Made by a program: the position numbers and the translations under genes
The notes under the pieces: generated by a model
The model's database searches: none
What the model saw: the letters and a program-made list of their open reading frames with translations, nothing else
What the model was told of the DNA's origin: nothing
Part shown: one piece after another, positions 16,640-23,192 of the stretch
How the letters are laid out: each line of letters opens with the position of its first letter
Numbering within the stretch: position 1 is the first letter of the stretch
Assembly: GCA_029781035.1 (NCBI GenBank)
Contig: JAKOXK010000017.1
Location: 101,384-165,383 of the forward strand
Direction: 5' to 3'
DNA: 64,000 bases
DNA from: Armatimonadota bacterium
GTDB lineage: Bacteria > Armatimonadota > Fimbriimonadia > Fimbriimonadales > Fimbriimonadaceae

Positions 16640-17594
16640 GGAGAGTCGAGGAATCCGAACGTTCGCTAGCTTGACGGCGGGCCTGTTTCTTCTCAGGATC
16701 CTCCTCGGGCTGACTCTTCTTCCCCCGGGAGTCGCCATGGTGGCCAGTTGGATCGCCACTGCAGTCTTCGTTGGGACGCCCATTGTCGGTCTGTTCTTCG
16801 CGTCGCGGTACGGATGGAGTCCCAAGTCGGCGGCCTTGCCGCTTGTGGTTGGGGCCGCGATCCACGCGGGATGCGCGCTCCTTGCCCGTGCCTTGCCCCA
16901 AGTTGGGCTCGAGTCGGTCGTTGTGCAGGCCGTCGAGCAGATCGGCATTGCCCTTTGGACGCTCGGCCTTGGCGCCCTCGTGGCGACCGTGATTCGCGAC
17001 AAGAACCTCCTTGTCCCCGTTGCCCTGTTCTTGGCTGGCCTGGACGTCTTTCTCGTGTTCAATCCTGAGGCCCCGACGGCGAAACTCCTCCGTCAAAATC
17101 CCGAGATCTTCCGCTCGATGGCGGTCACTGTGCCCTCGGCCCGGGCTGCGGAGCCAGGCAAACCGACGGGAGCGGCTGTTGTCAGCCAAGCCTTCGTTGG
17201 CCCGGCCGACCTACTCTTCATGGCAACGTTCTTCGTCGCCCTCTCTAAGTTCAACATGCGCAGCAAGGAGACGGCCCGCTGGCTGGCTCCTGTCATGATC
17301 GGTTATCTCTTGGTCGTGTTAGCGCCCTGGGGCCTCAATATGCTGCCAGCACTGCTACCGATCGGTGCTACCGTGCTCATCGTCAACCGGAAAGAGTTTG
17401 AATTGACGCGCCAGGAAAAGGGAATGGCTTGGGCCGTGGCCGCCATCGCGGTCGGAATCGGGGGTTTTGGCATTTACCGACACGTCACCTACAAGCCAGC
17501 AGGGCCAGCTGAGCCTTCGACGACGGTGGACGGCCCAGGGCCTCCAAGACGGGGAGCGACGCCTCCGCCAGCTTCAGACGGTCGATCCCAGTGA
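16632..17594 (+). CDS. Nine-helix membrane protein with presenilin/SPP-like aspartyl protease motifs
   Basis: 320 residues from a TTG start preceded by an excellent GAGGAGGT eight bases away, within the end of the glycosyltransferase gene. Nine hydrophobic helices are visible (about 12-31, 34-57, 65-87, 93-118, 126-143, 190-208, 211-227, 229-244, 256-274). Three features match GxGD intramembrane proteases: Asp138 in helix 5 ('GLDVFLVF', compare YDxFxVF), Asp193 in helix 6 ('VGPADLLF', compare GLGDxxx; the third Gly is Ala) and Pro-Ala-Leu 239-241 at the start of helix 8. The Asp-Asp distance (55) and Asp-PAL distance (46) are close to archaeal presenilin. The tail is Pro-rich and overlaps HMG-CoA lyase by 110 bp. 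Protease activity is inferred. Confidence 0.6.
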   Translation: MSEESRGIRTFASLTAGLFLLRILLGLTLLPPGVAMVASWIATAVFVGTPIVGLFFASRYGWSPKSAALPLVVGAAIHAGCALLARALPQVGLESVVVQAVEQIGIALWTLGLGALVATVIRDKNLLVPVALFLAGLDVFLVFNPEAPTAKLLRQNPEIFRSMAVTVPSARAAEPGKPTGAAVVSQAFVGPADLLFMATFFVALSKFNMRSKETARWLAPVMIGYLLVVLAPWGLNMLPALLPIGATVLIVNRKEFELTRQEKGMAWAVAAIAVGIGGFGIYRHVTYKPAGPAEPSTTVDGPGPPRRGATPPPASDGRSQ

Positions 17595-18366
17595 CCTCGC
17601 CTTCCCGTTCGAGGAGATAGGCCAGGTCGTCAGTCGCCAGGTTGCCGCCCGCCCCTGGTGCGTATGGACAGCCCCCTAGGCCACCCGCGCTGGAGTCGAA
17701 AGCGCGATACCCAAGGTCCAGGGCCGCTTGGACGTTGGCGAGCGCGGTCCCTCTTGTGTCGTGGAAGTGCCAGGCGATTCGCGAATAGGGCACGTCCAAC
17801 ACCGATGCCAGCCGACGGACTTCGGGCGGCGTCGCAACCCCTATCGTGTCGCCAAGGGAGACCTCGTCCACACCCAGGGCGATGAGGTGTGCGACCACCT
17901 GCGACGTCGTCCCTGGATCGACCGGGCCTGCATAGGGGCATTCGAAGGCAGTGCTCACGTAACCTCGGACCCAGCCATCGGTGACCAGCCCCCGAAAGGC
18001 CGACACGACCTCTGCGAATGCAGCCAGTGAATCAGACACTGTCATATTGATGTTCTTGAGGGTGAAGGCGTCACTGGCGGCAGTGAATACCGCGATCCGC
18101 TTGACCCCAAGTGCGACGGCCCTCTGGAGCCCCGTTGTGTTCGGAACAAGAGCTGAATACTCGGGCCCAGCCGGCAACATCGGCCACAGACGGTCAGCGT
18201 CTCCTAACTGTGGCACCCACTTGGGGGACACGAAACTGGTGACTTCGATCTCGCGCAGACCAGCATCCGACAGTCGCGCGACAAACTCGGCCTTGGAGTC
18301 CGTTGAAAGGGGTGGCTTCTCGTTTTGAAGGCCGTCCCGGGGCCCGACCTCAACGATCCGCACCAT
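17485..18366 (-). CDS. Hydroxymethylglutaryl-CoA lyase
   Basis: 293 residues, normal length. 'EVGPRDGLQNE' (catalytic Arg and Asp), 'EVTSFVSPKWVPQLGD', the metal-binding 'WHFHDTRGTALANV' and the Cys signature 'GLGGCPYAPGAGGNLATDD' identify the lyase that splits HMG-CoA to acetoacetate and acetyl-CoA in leucine breakdown. It follows, on the same strand, a biotin carrier and an acyltransferase, which fits branched-chain amino-acid catabolism. A T8 terminator lies 30 bp upstream, and a CAGAAT box six bases before the ATG gives it its own start. The 3' end overlaps the convergent membrane gene by 110 bp. Confidence 0.92.
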   Translation of the reverse strand: MVRIVEVGPRDGLQNEKPPLSTDSKAEFVARLSDAGLREIEVTSFVSPKWVPQLGDADRLWPMLPAGPEYSALVPNTTGLQRAVALGVKRIAVFTAASDAFTLKNINMTVSDSLAAFAEVVSAFRGLVTDGWVRGYVSTAFECPYAGPVDPGTTSQVVAHLIALGVDEVSLGDTIGVATPPEVRRLASVLDVPYSRIAWHFHDTRGTALANVQAALDLGYRAFDSSAGGLGGCPYAPGAGGNLATDDLAYLLEREGEVTGIDRLKLAEASLPVLEALGRPPSSKAQLALLACR

Positions 18367-18372
18367 GGTGCG

Positions 18373-18378
18373 ATTCTG
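18373..18378 (-). promoter_or_regulatory. -10-like box CAGAAT, 6 nt before start
   Basis: CAGAAT lies six bases before the ATG of HMG-CoA lyase, downstream of the strong terminator, giving the gene a leaderless transcript of its own by inference. Confidence 0.4.
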
Positions 18379-18396
18379 GCACGACTGGGGCGGGAC

Positions 18397-18423
18397 AAAA
18401 AAAAGCCCCGCTTTTGCGGGGCT
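18397..18423 (-). terminator. Strong Rho-independent terminator
   Basis: Stem AGCCCCGC / GCGGGGCT with an AAAA loop followed by eight T on the reverse strand. It ends the RNA candidate and lies 30 bp before the HMG-CoA lyase start, so it either ends an independent RNA or attenuates the lyase. Confidence 0.92.
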
Positions 18424-18576
18424 AGCACTTTCATCTCTTTCAGGGAAGATCCCTTACTGACGCCGCGTTATTCGCGACCGCCGTAGGGCTCGCTCTTGCT
18501 GTCGCTAAGCCTTGCCGGTTGCCCTCGTCGGATCTACCTGTCCCGTAGGTTGACCCTCCGTACCAACAATAGCTAG
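18397..18576 (-). ncRNA. Candidate structured non-coding RNA or leader, about 180 nt
   Basis: A 288-bp gap between two reverse-strand genes holds no convincing ORF. On the reverse strand an extended -10 (TGGTATTAT, 18583-18591) predicts transcription from about 18576, and a T8 terminator ends it at 18397. Between them several hairpins can be drawn: CCTAC/GTAGG near 18540-18556, CGCG/CGCG at 18464-18476 and AGGGA/TCCCT at 18442-18454. The 5' segment CTAGC can also pair with GCTAG at the base of the terminator. It does not match tmRNA, RNase P, SRP, T-box or the common riboswitch consensus I know; the length would also fit a 6S RNA. Identity is open. Confidence 0.45.
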
Positions 18577-18582
18577 GTATTC

Positions 18583-18591
18583 ATAATACCA
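18583..18591 (-). promoter_or_regulatory. Extended -10 TGGTATTAT
   Basis: TG-n-TATTAT on the reverse strand inside an unusually AT-rich 60 bp, upstream of the RNA candidate. The box also forms a 6-bp hairpin (GGTATT/AATACC). Confidence 0.45.
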
Positions 18592-18609
18592 CAGGGGTAG
18601 CAATTAATA

Positions 18610-18651
18610 TAGACAAATCTATTCGATTTTGATCTGACCGACTTTTGTCTA
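18610..18651. repeat. Inverted repeat TAGACAAA / TTTGTCTA
   Basis: Two perfect 8-bp arms at 18610-18617 and 18644-18651 separated by 26 bp, just upstream of the RNA candidate's -10 on the reverse strand. Spacing of arm centres is 34 bp, about three helical turns, as for a protein bound at two sites. Confidence 0.45.
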
Positions 18652-18655
18652 CTAC

Positions 18656-19045
18656 TTATTCGCGGCTCTCGATCTGAACCAGGTATGTGACGACAGCTCC
18701 GTCAACGACGGCTAGGAAGACACCGTCGAAGCCAGACTGCGTCCGATGGAACGTGTGGAACGCGTGCGAGGCGGATCCCGTGAGTTGTGCCCACAAGTTC
18801 GCCAAGTCGATCTGGACGAGTTCCGGCAGCCTCTTGGCTAGGGAGAACTGACCCCGGATTTCGACCATCGGGTGGTTCCTGGGCGTCACGTTGGATCGAG
18901 TCAAGGTCAGATAGTGGAGGCGCCTCAGCGACTCAAGCATCTTGTTCAGCGCGTCACCGCGCTGCCACTGGTCGGCAAGGCTGAACGCTGCCAGGTGCGT
19001 CTGGTAGAGCTTCTGGAATTCCAGGACGGTGCATGCGTTACTCAT
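18656..19045 (-). CDS. Hypothetical protein in carboxylase operon
   Basis: 129 residues starting at the ATG at 19045 (MSNACTVLEFQKLYQ), overlapping the biotin carrier stop by 8 bp. The first 50 residues look helical and the rest alternates, with 'MVEIRGQFSLAKRLPELVQIDLANLWAQL' and a C-terminal beta hairpin 'GVFLAVVDGAVVTYLVQIE'. No cysteine cluster, signal peptide or family I recognise. Because it is coupled to a biotin carrier and precedes HMG-CoA lyase, a role in acyl-CoA metabolism is possible, but this is only context. Confidence 0.6.
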   Translation of the reverse strand: MSNACTVLEFQKLYQTHLAAFSLADQWQRGDALNKMLESLRRLHYLTLTRSNVTPRNHPMVEIRGQFSLAKRLPELVQIDLANLWAQLTGSASHAFHTFHRTQSGFDGVFLAVVDGAVVTYLVQIESRE

Positions 19046-19478
19046 CGACCAGCTCGACGGAGACCAGTAACTGATCCTCGCCGACTTGGTCACCCTTGTG
19101 GACGGCCACTTGGCTCACGACTCCGGCAAAAGGTGCCGTGACCGTGTGTTGCATTTTCATGGCCTCGAGAACGAGGAGTTTCTGGCCCGAATGGACTTGA
19201 TACCCTTGTTCCACAAACACCTCTACGATCTGCCCTGGCATTGGTGCGTGACATTCGCCGGTGCCATGGTGTTTGAGTCGGGAACGGCTCCTCGTGGGAC
19301 GCTCCACTTCGAAAACCCGGCCCTTGTACGAGACGTAGACGGTATCGCCCTTGCGGACAGCCAAGGCGGTCGCTGTCCCATCCTCAGAGTGGACTGCCCA
19401 TCGGTCTCCAAGGTCGTCGACCCGAACCGCGGAACTTGGAGACAAGTCGGCCTCAACGCCGTTCACCAGGTACCGCAT
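19038..19478 (-). CDS. Biotin carboxyl carrier protein
   Basis: 146 residues. The last 70 residues are a biotinyl domain with the modified Lys in 'LEAMKMQHTVTAPFAGVV'; a Pro/Gly linker (GECHAPMPGQIVEV) leads to it. The first 70 residues resemble the BT domain of acyl-CoA carboxylase alpha subunits ('YLVNGVEADLSPSSAVRV', 'VYVSYKGRVFEVERPTRS'), so this looks like the tail of a methylcrotonyl- or propionyl-CoA carboxylase alpha chain made as a separate protein. The biotin carboxylase and carboxyltransferase are not in the window. It overlaps the C26 peptidase gene by 16 bp. Confidence 0.88.
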   Translation of the reverse strand: MRYLVNGVEADLSPSSAVRVDDLGDRWAVHSEDGTATALAVRKGDTVYVSYKGRVFEVERPTRSRSRLKHHGTGECHAPMPGQIVEVFVEQGYQVHSGQKLLVLEAMKMQHTVTAPFAGVVSQVAVHKGDQVGEDQLLVSVELVDE

Positions 19479-20188
19479 GCGCCTTTTCTCTCCTTGAAGG
19501 CTCTGGCTTGGGCGACGAACTCCCTGAACACCCGACGAGATGAGTCGTTCTCCGGGGTCCTCTCGGGATGCCACTGGAGTCCCAATATCCACCTTCCCCC
19601 CTCGTCTTCGACCGCTTCAATCGTCCCATCCTCGCTCCGAGCGGTCACCACCAAGCCCTTTCCGACATGACTGATGGCTTGATGATGGTAACTCCGACCT
19701 TCAACGGTCTCGCAACCAAGTGTCGCTGCTGTCAACGTGCCGTCGTCTACGGCATAGCTCTGGGTCGTACCACCTGAGTGGCTCCCGTGTCCTACGACGT
19801 CGGGCAGGTGCTGAATCAAGTCTCCCCCTCTGGCGATGTTGAGGAACTGGCAGCCGTAGCAGATTCCGAGCACAGGGAGACCCTCGGGCGCATGGTCGAA
19901 CAGATCCTTTTCGAGGAAGAACCGCTCCTTCGCTTCGACTTCAGTCTTGGGGTGCTGGGTCTGGCCATAGAGTTCGGGATCGATGTCGCGGCCACCGATG
20001 ATCATCCATCCATCGATCAGTTCTAGCACATCGGCCGCGTCAAGACCGTGCGGCACGATGAGGGGCACTCCACCCGCTTCGAGGATGCGGTCGATGTAGG
20101 GCTTTCCGACTGTGAACACCTGGCGCTCAGAGGGGTCCGCCGGATCCGGGGCGACCGAGCTCACGATGCCGACGACGGGCTTGTTCAT
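19463..20188 (-). CDS. C26-family glutamine amidotransferase-like hydrolase (PuuD-like)
   Basis: 241 residues. Class I glutamine amidotransferase fold with the nucleophile elbow 'PVLGICYGCQFLNIARGG' and the His-Glu pair in 'LGLQWHPERTPEN'. The leading 'VGIVSSVAPDPADPSERQVFTVGKPYIDRILEAGGVPLIVPHG' and 'IIGGRDIDPELYG' place it with gamma-glutamyl-gamma-aminobutyrate hydrolases. The elbow has Tyr-Gly-Cys where most PuuD have Arg-Gly-x, so substrate may differ. It is coupled at both ends: ATGA with the acyltransferase gene upstream and a 16-bp overlap with the biotin carrier downstream. Confidence 0.85.
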   Translation of the reverse strand: MNKPVVGIVSSVAPDPADPSERQVFTVGKPYIDRILEAGGVPLIVPHGLDAADVLELIDGWMIIGGRDIDPELYGQTQHPKTEVEAKERFFLEKDLFDHAPEGLPVLGICYGCQFLNIARGGDLIQHLPDVVGHGSHSGGTTQSYAVDDGTLTAATLGCETVEGRSYHHQAISHVGKGLVVTARSEDGTIEAVEDEGGRWILGLQWHPERTPENDSSRRVFREFVAQARAFKERKGACGTW

Positions 20189-21684
20189 GTGTGGATCAAG
20201 TCCCGGATGTTTTCGACGTTGTGCTTGATCGCGTTCTGGAAGTTAGCGGCACCGACACCATTGACCAATCGGTGGTCGATCGTGATGCCCAGGTTCGCGT
20301 AACGCTTGATCCGGACATCACTCGTGGACTGGTCGAGACCGTTGTACGGCTCACCCAGGAAAACGGTCGCCACGCCCGGAGGCACGACGACGGCCACAGC
20401 GTCTCTAATGCCGAAGGCTTGCATGTTCGTCAGGCTGATCGTCACGCTCTCGTTCGCTTGATCCTTGCCTGACCGGGCCAGCTCTATCTTCTCGCGACAC
20501 ATGTCGGCGAACGTGCGCCAATTCAGGGTGTCAGCGTCGTCGACTACGGCCACGACCAAGTCGTCACCGGGCAAGGCAACGGCGATACCGAGGTGCACAT
20601 GGTCGTACGTTCTGATGACGCCGTCACCGACGATCATCGACCGGAAGGCAGGATGATCACGGGTTGCCTTCGCCACAGCGTACGCGAACATGGTGAATGC
20701 GCTCGGCTTGAATTCGTCGCCTTTGGCCTTGAATTCGGCGCGGAGGGCTTCAATCCCGGTCCAATCCATCGCGACCGTCATCGTGCCCGGTACAGCAAGT
20801 TGGTTTCCGCGGACAAGTCGAGACATCAGATTCCTCTGCTTGGGCGACATCGGCTGTTCCGAATAGCCTTGCCCCGCTGGCGGTTTCACGATCGCGGCCG
20901 CGGTGCTGCCCGCCAGAAAAGCGTCCACATCTTCGGGCATCAACTTGGAGCCAGCTGCCGGTACAGACTCCAGTTCCTCGTTGGAAAGCCCCTTCGATTT
21001 GGCATACGCCCTGGTCCGAGGAGGGATGTCTGTCCGTCGACCTTCAGAAACGACCACTGGCCGCGTAGCCGATAACGGTGCCTGGCTGACGGGAGCGCTG
21101 TGGCTGACACCGGTCGCAACCGGTGACACGCCCTCGGTCCGGAGCAAGACGACGTCCGCTCCGATCGGCAAGACGGTGTCGGGGGCGGCCAGCCACTCGA
21201 CGACCTCACCCTCGTAGGGCGATTCGACGTCCATGACTGCCTTGTCGGTCTCCATTTGGTAAAGAGCCTCGTCGCGTTTGACCCGCTCACCGGGTTGCTT
21301 AAGGCAAGCCACCAAGCGGGCCTCCTGGAGGCCCTCGCCGATCTGTGGGATCTGCAGCCGGATCTCGTTGCCTCCAACGGGGATCTGTTCCTCCGTAGCT
21401 TCCGGCGTCTGCGGCGCAGGGCTCGAGGGGGCGACAGAAGGCTCTGACGTCTCGATGACAAGCACTTCGGCACCGATCTTCAATATGGTGTCCGGCTCCG
21501 CGAGCCACTTCACGATTCGGCCGTCTTGCGGAGACTCGACGTCCATGACCGCCTTGTCGGTCTCCATCTGGTAGATCGGTTCGTCACGCTTGACAAGATC
21601 GCCGGGTTGTTTGAGGTAGGCGACCAGCCGGGCTTCCTGGAGACCCTCGCCGATTTGCGGGATTCGGAGGGAGACTTCGGGCAT
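20185..21684 (-). CDS. 2-oxo acid dehydrogenase E2 acyltransferase with two lipoyl domains
   Basis: 499 residues. Two nearly identical lipoyl domains (about 4-80 and 110-185), each with 'QMETDKAVMDVESP' carrying the lipoyl Lys and a shared 'PQIGEGLQEARLV' start, are joined by a Pro/Ala linker. A peripheral-subunit-binding domain ('PPRTRAYAKSKGLSNEELESV') precedes the catalytic CAT-like domain ('GTMTVAMDWTG...'). The active-site motif is 'DHRLVNG': the His is present but the Asp of HRxxDG is Asn. No E1 or E3 gene lies nearby. The frame is open to 21735, but the family start M-P-E is at 21684. Confidence 0.9.
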   Translation of the reverse strand: MPEVSLRIPQIGEGLQEARLVAYLKQPGDLVKRDEPIYQMETDKAVMDVESPQDGRIVKWLAEPDTILKIGAEVLVIETSEPSVAPSSPAPQTPEATEEQIPVGGNEIRLQIPQIGEGLQEARLVACLKQPGERVKRDEALYQMETDKAVMDVESPYEGEVVEWLAAPDTVLPIGADVVLLRTEGVSPVATGVSHSAPVSQAPLSATRPVVVSEGRRTDIPPRTRAYAKSKGLSNEELESVPAAGSKLMPEDVDAFLAGSTAAAIVKPPAGQGYSEQPMSPKQRNLMSRLVRGNQLAVPGTMTVAMDWTGIEALRAEFKAKGDEFKPSAFTMFAYAVAKATRDHPAFRSMIVGDGVIRTYDHVHLGIAVALPGDDLVVAVVDDADTLNWRTFADMCREKIELARSGKDQANESVTISLTNMQAFGIRDAVAVVVPPGVATVFLGEPYNGLDQSTSDVRIKRYANLGITIDHRLVNGVGAANFQNAIKHNVENIRDLIHT

Positions 21685-21789
21685 AGACAGACAAGTTTGG
21701 CACAGTGCAGGTCGAGGACCGGGGGGAGTCGCCAAATCGCCCTACCGGACCGATGCGACCAATTGCTGACCATGGGCCGAGCCAGTCGG

Positions 21790-21795
21790 TATAAT
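21790..21795 (+). promoter_or_regulatory. Consensus -10 TATAAT for rplK
   Basis: Perfect TATAAT 70 bp before the rplK start; a TTGCTG lies upstream with a long 21-bp spacer. The following leader carries an AAGGA-like site near the ATG. Confidence 0.6.
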
Positions 21796-21865
21796 CGCCC
21801 TCTCGGACTCCGGGTGACGCTTCCCACTCCCCGTTCCAGTACGTGCAACAAGGATCAATAACGCC

Positions 21866-22291
21866 ATGGCGAAGAAGGTTTCCAGCGTCATCAAGCTCAA
21901 CATTGCTGCGGGCAAAGGCACTCCGGCTCCTCCTGTCGGCCCGGCTCTTGGCCAAGCCGGCATCAACATGATGGAGTTCCTCAAGAAGTTCAACGAGCAG
22001 ACTGCCCCTCAGATGGGATTCACCCTCCCGGTCGAGATCACGGTGTTCGAAGACCGTTCGTACTCGTTCAAAGTCAAGCAGCCTCTGATGACTGACTTGA
22101 TCAAGAGGGCAATGGGCATCGAAAAGGGCTCAAGCAACCCGAGCAAGGAGTCTGCCGGCAAGCTCACGCGGGCACAGGCCCTGACCGTGGTCAAGCAGAA
22201 GATCGCCGACCTCAACACGGACGACGAAGAGCAGGCACTCCGCATAGTCGCAGGCTCTGCACGTTCGATGGGCGTCGAGACTGACTTCTAA
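21866..22291 (+). CDS. rplK: Ribosomal protein L11
   Basis: 141 residues, full length. '[33 protein letters not shown]' is the L11 N-terminal domain and '[13 protein letters not shown]' the C-terminal rRNA-binding end. L11 sits at the GTPase centre on 23S rRNA. In most bacteria rplK is next to nusG and rplA; here neither is nearby, and the upstream neighbour is divergent. It has its own TATAAT promoter. Confidence 0.97.
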   Translation: MAKKVSSVIKLNIAAGKGTPAPPVGPALGQAGINMMEFLKKFNEQTAPQMGFTLPVEITVFEDRSYSFKVKQPLMTDLIKRAMGIEKGSSNPSKESAGKLTRAQALTVVKQKIADLNTDDEEQALRIVAGSARSMGVETDF

Positions 22292-22397
22292 GCGCGCCCA
22301 GGGCGGTGACGTGATAGAACCGTTATGGGAACTAGTCCTATTGGTCCGCACGTAACCGTCCAACGTAACCGTCATAAGTGATAAGAGTCACACTATT

Positions 22398-22982
22398 GTG
22401 AAGGTGCATACGGCGCTCCGGTTCAGTCTGGCACTCACTGCAGTCGCGTCTGCAGGGTTCTGTGTTGCCGGGCCAGACACCGAGCCTTGGGGCCCCGCCC
22501 AGACTGCGGCGGACTATATCCGGTCTGCGGCGCGCTCCGATATTGCTTTCCTGCCTGCCGGCGTGCTGAAGCCTGCGTTCAAGGCCGGTGACCTCTCCGG
22601 CCTCTTACTCTTTCCCACCGACGACGTCTCCGTCGTGGAACTGACGGGTGCCACGATCAAGCAGGCGCTGGAGCGCTCCATTGCTCTCTACCCGTCCCCG
22701 AATCCGGGCTTTCTTCAGGTCTCGGGCCTCGTGGTCACCTTCTCCAAAGGAGCCGATGCCAGCAAAAGGATCCTCTCAGCGACGATCGCCGGCGCCGACC
22801 TTGATCTCGCCAGGAAGTACCGGGTCGCCATGCCAGGATCCTTGGCGCGTGGGGGACTGGGCTACTTCACGATATGGGACAAGGATCAGAAGGTCGAGAA
22901 CTTACCAAACCAGAACCTGGAGTCCGTGCTCAAAGGAAAGTCCGGCACCGACCCTCAGCCGCGTTGGAAAGCCGTCGACTAA
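22398..22982 (+). CDS. Stand-alone 5'-nucleotidase C-terminal-domain protein, secreted
   Basis: 194 residues from a GTG, with a signal peptide (VKVHTALRFSLALTAVASAGFCVA). The mature part reads 'AADYIRSAARSDIAFLPAGVLKPAFKAGDLSGLLLFPTDDVSVVELTGATIKQALERSI', the pattern of the UshA/YfkN C-terminal substrate-binding domain, but the metallophosphoesterase half is missing. Alone it cannot cleave nucleotides; it may bind them or partner another enzyme. The gene has no close neighbours of related role. Confidence 0.75.
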   Translation: MKVHTALRFSLALTAVASAGFCVAGPDTEPWGPAQTAADYIRSAARSDIAFLPAGVLKPAFKAGDLSGLLLFPTDDVSVVELTGATIKQALERSIALYPSPNPGFLQVSGLVVTFSKGADASKRILSATIAGADLDLARKYRVAMPGSLARGGLGYFTIWDKDQKVENLPNQNLESVLKGKSGTDPQPRWKAVD

Positions 22983-23176
22983 GGTCCAGCGAGCCCCGGA
23001 CATTACTCGCTTCAGGATTGAGCCAGGAGCGCTGGCGTGACCGGCTCTTCGTTCTCGGGCTGACGCACCTTCTCACTACTTCGGCTCAACGCTTGGGGAT
23101 CCCATTCGCGGTCCGGCGCACTGGTTGAGTACGGGCCACCGGGAGCGCAGGGCTGTCCGCGAGGCAACGGTCCAAG

Positions 23177-23182
23177 TATCCT
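23177..23182 (+). promoter_or_regulatory. -10-like box TATCCT, 10 nt before start
   Basis: TATCCT ends ten bases before the ATG of the proteasome-like gene and no Shine-Dalgarno is seen, so the leader would be about 3 nt. Confidence 0.35.
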
Positions 23183-23192
23183 GGTTGGTGAC

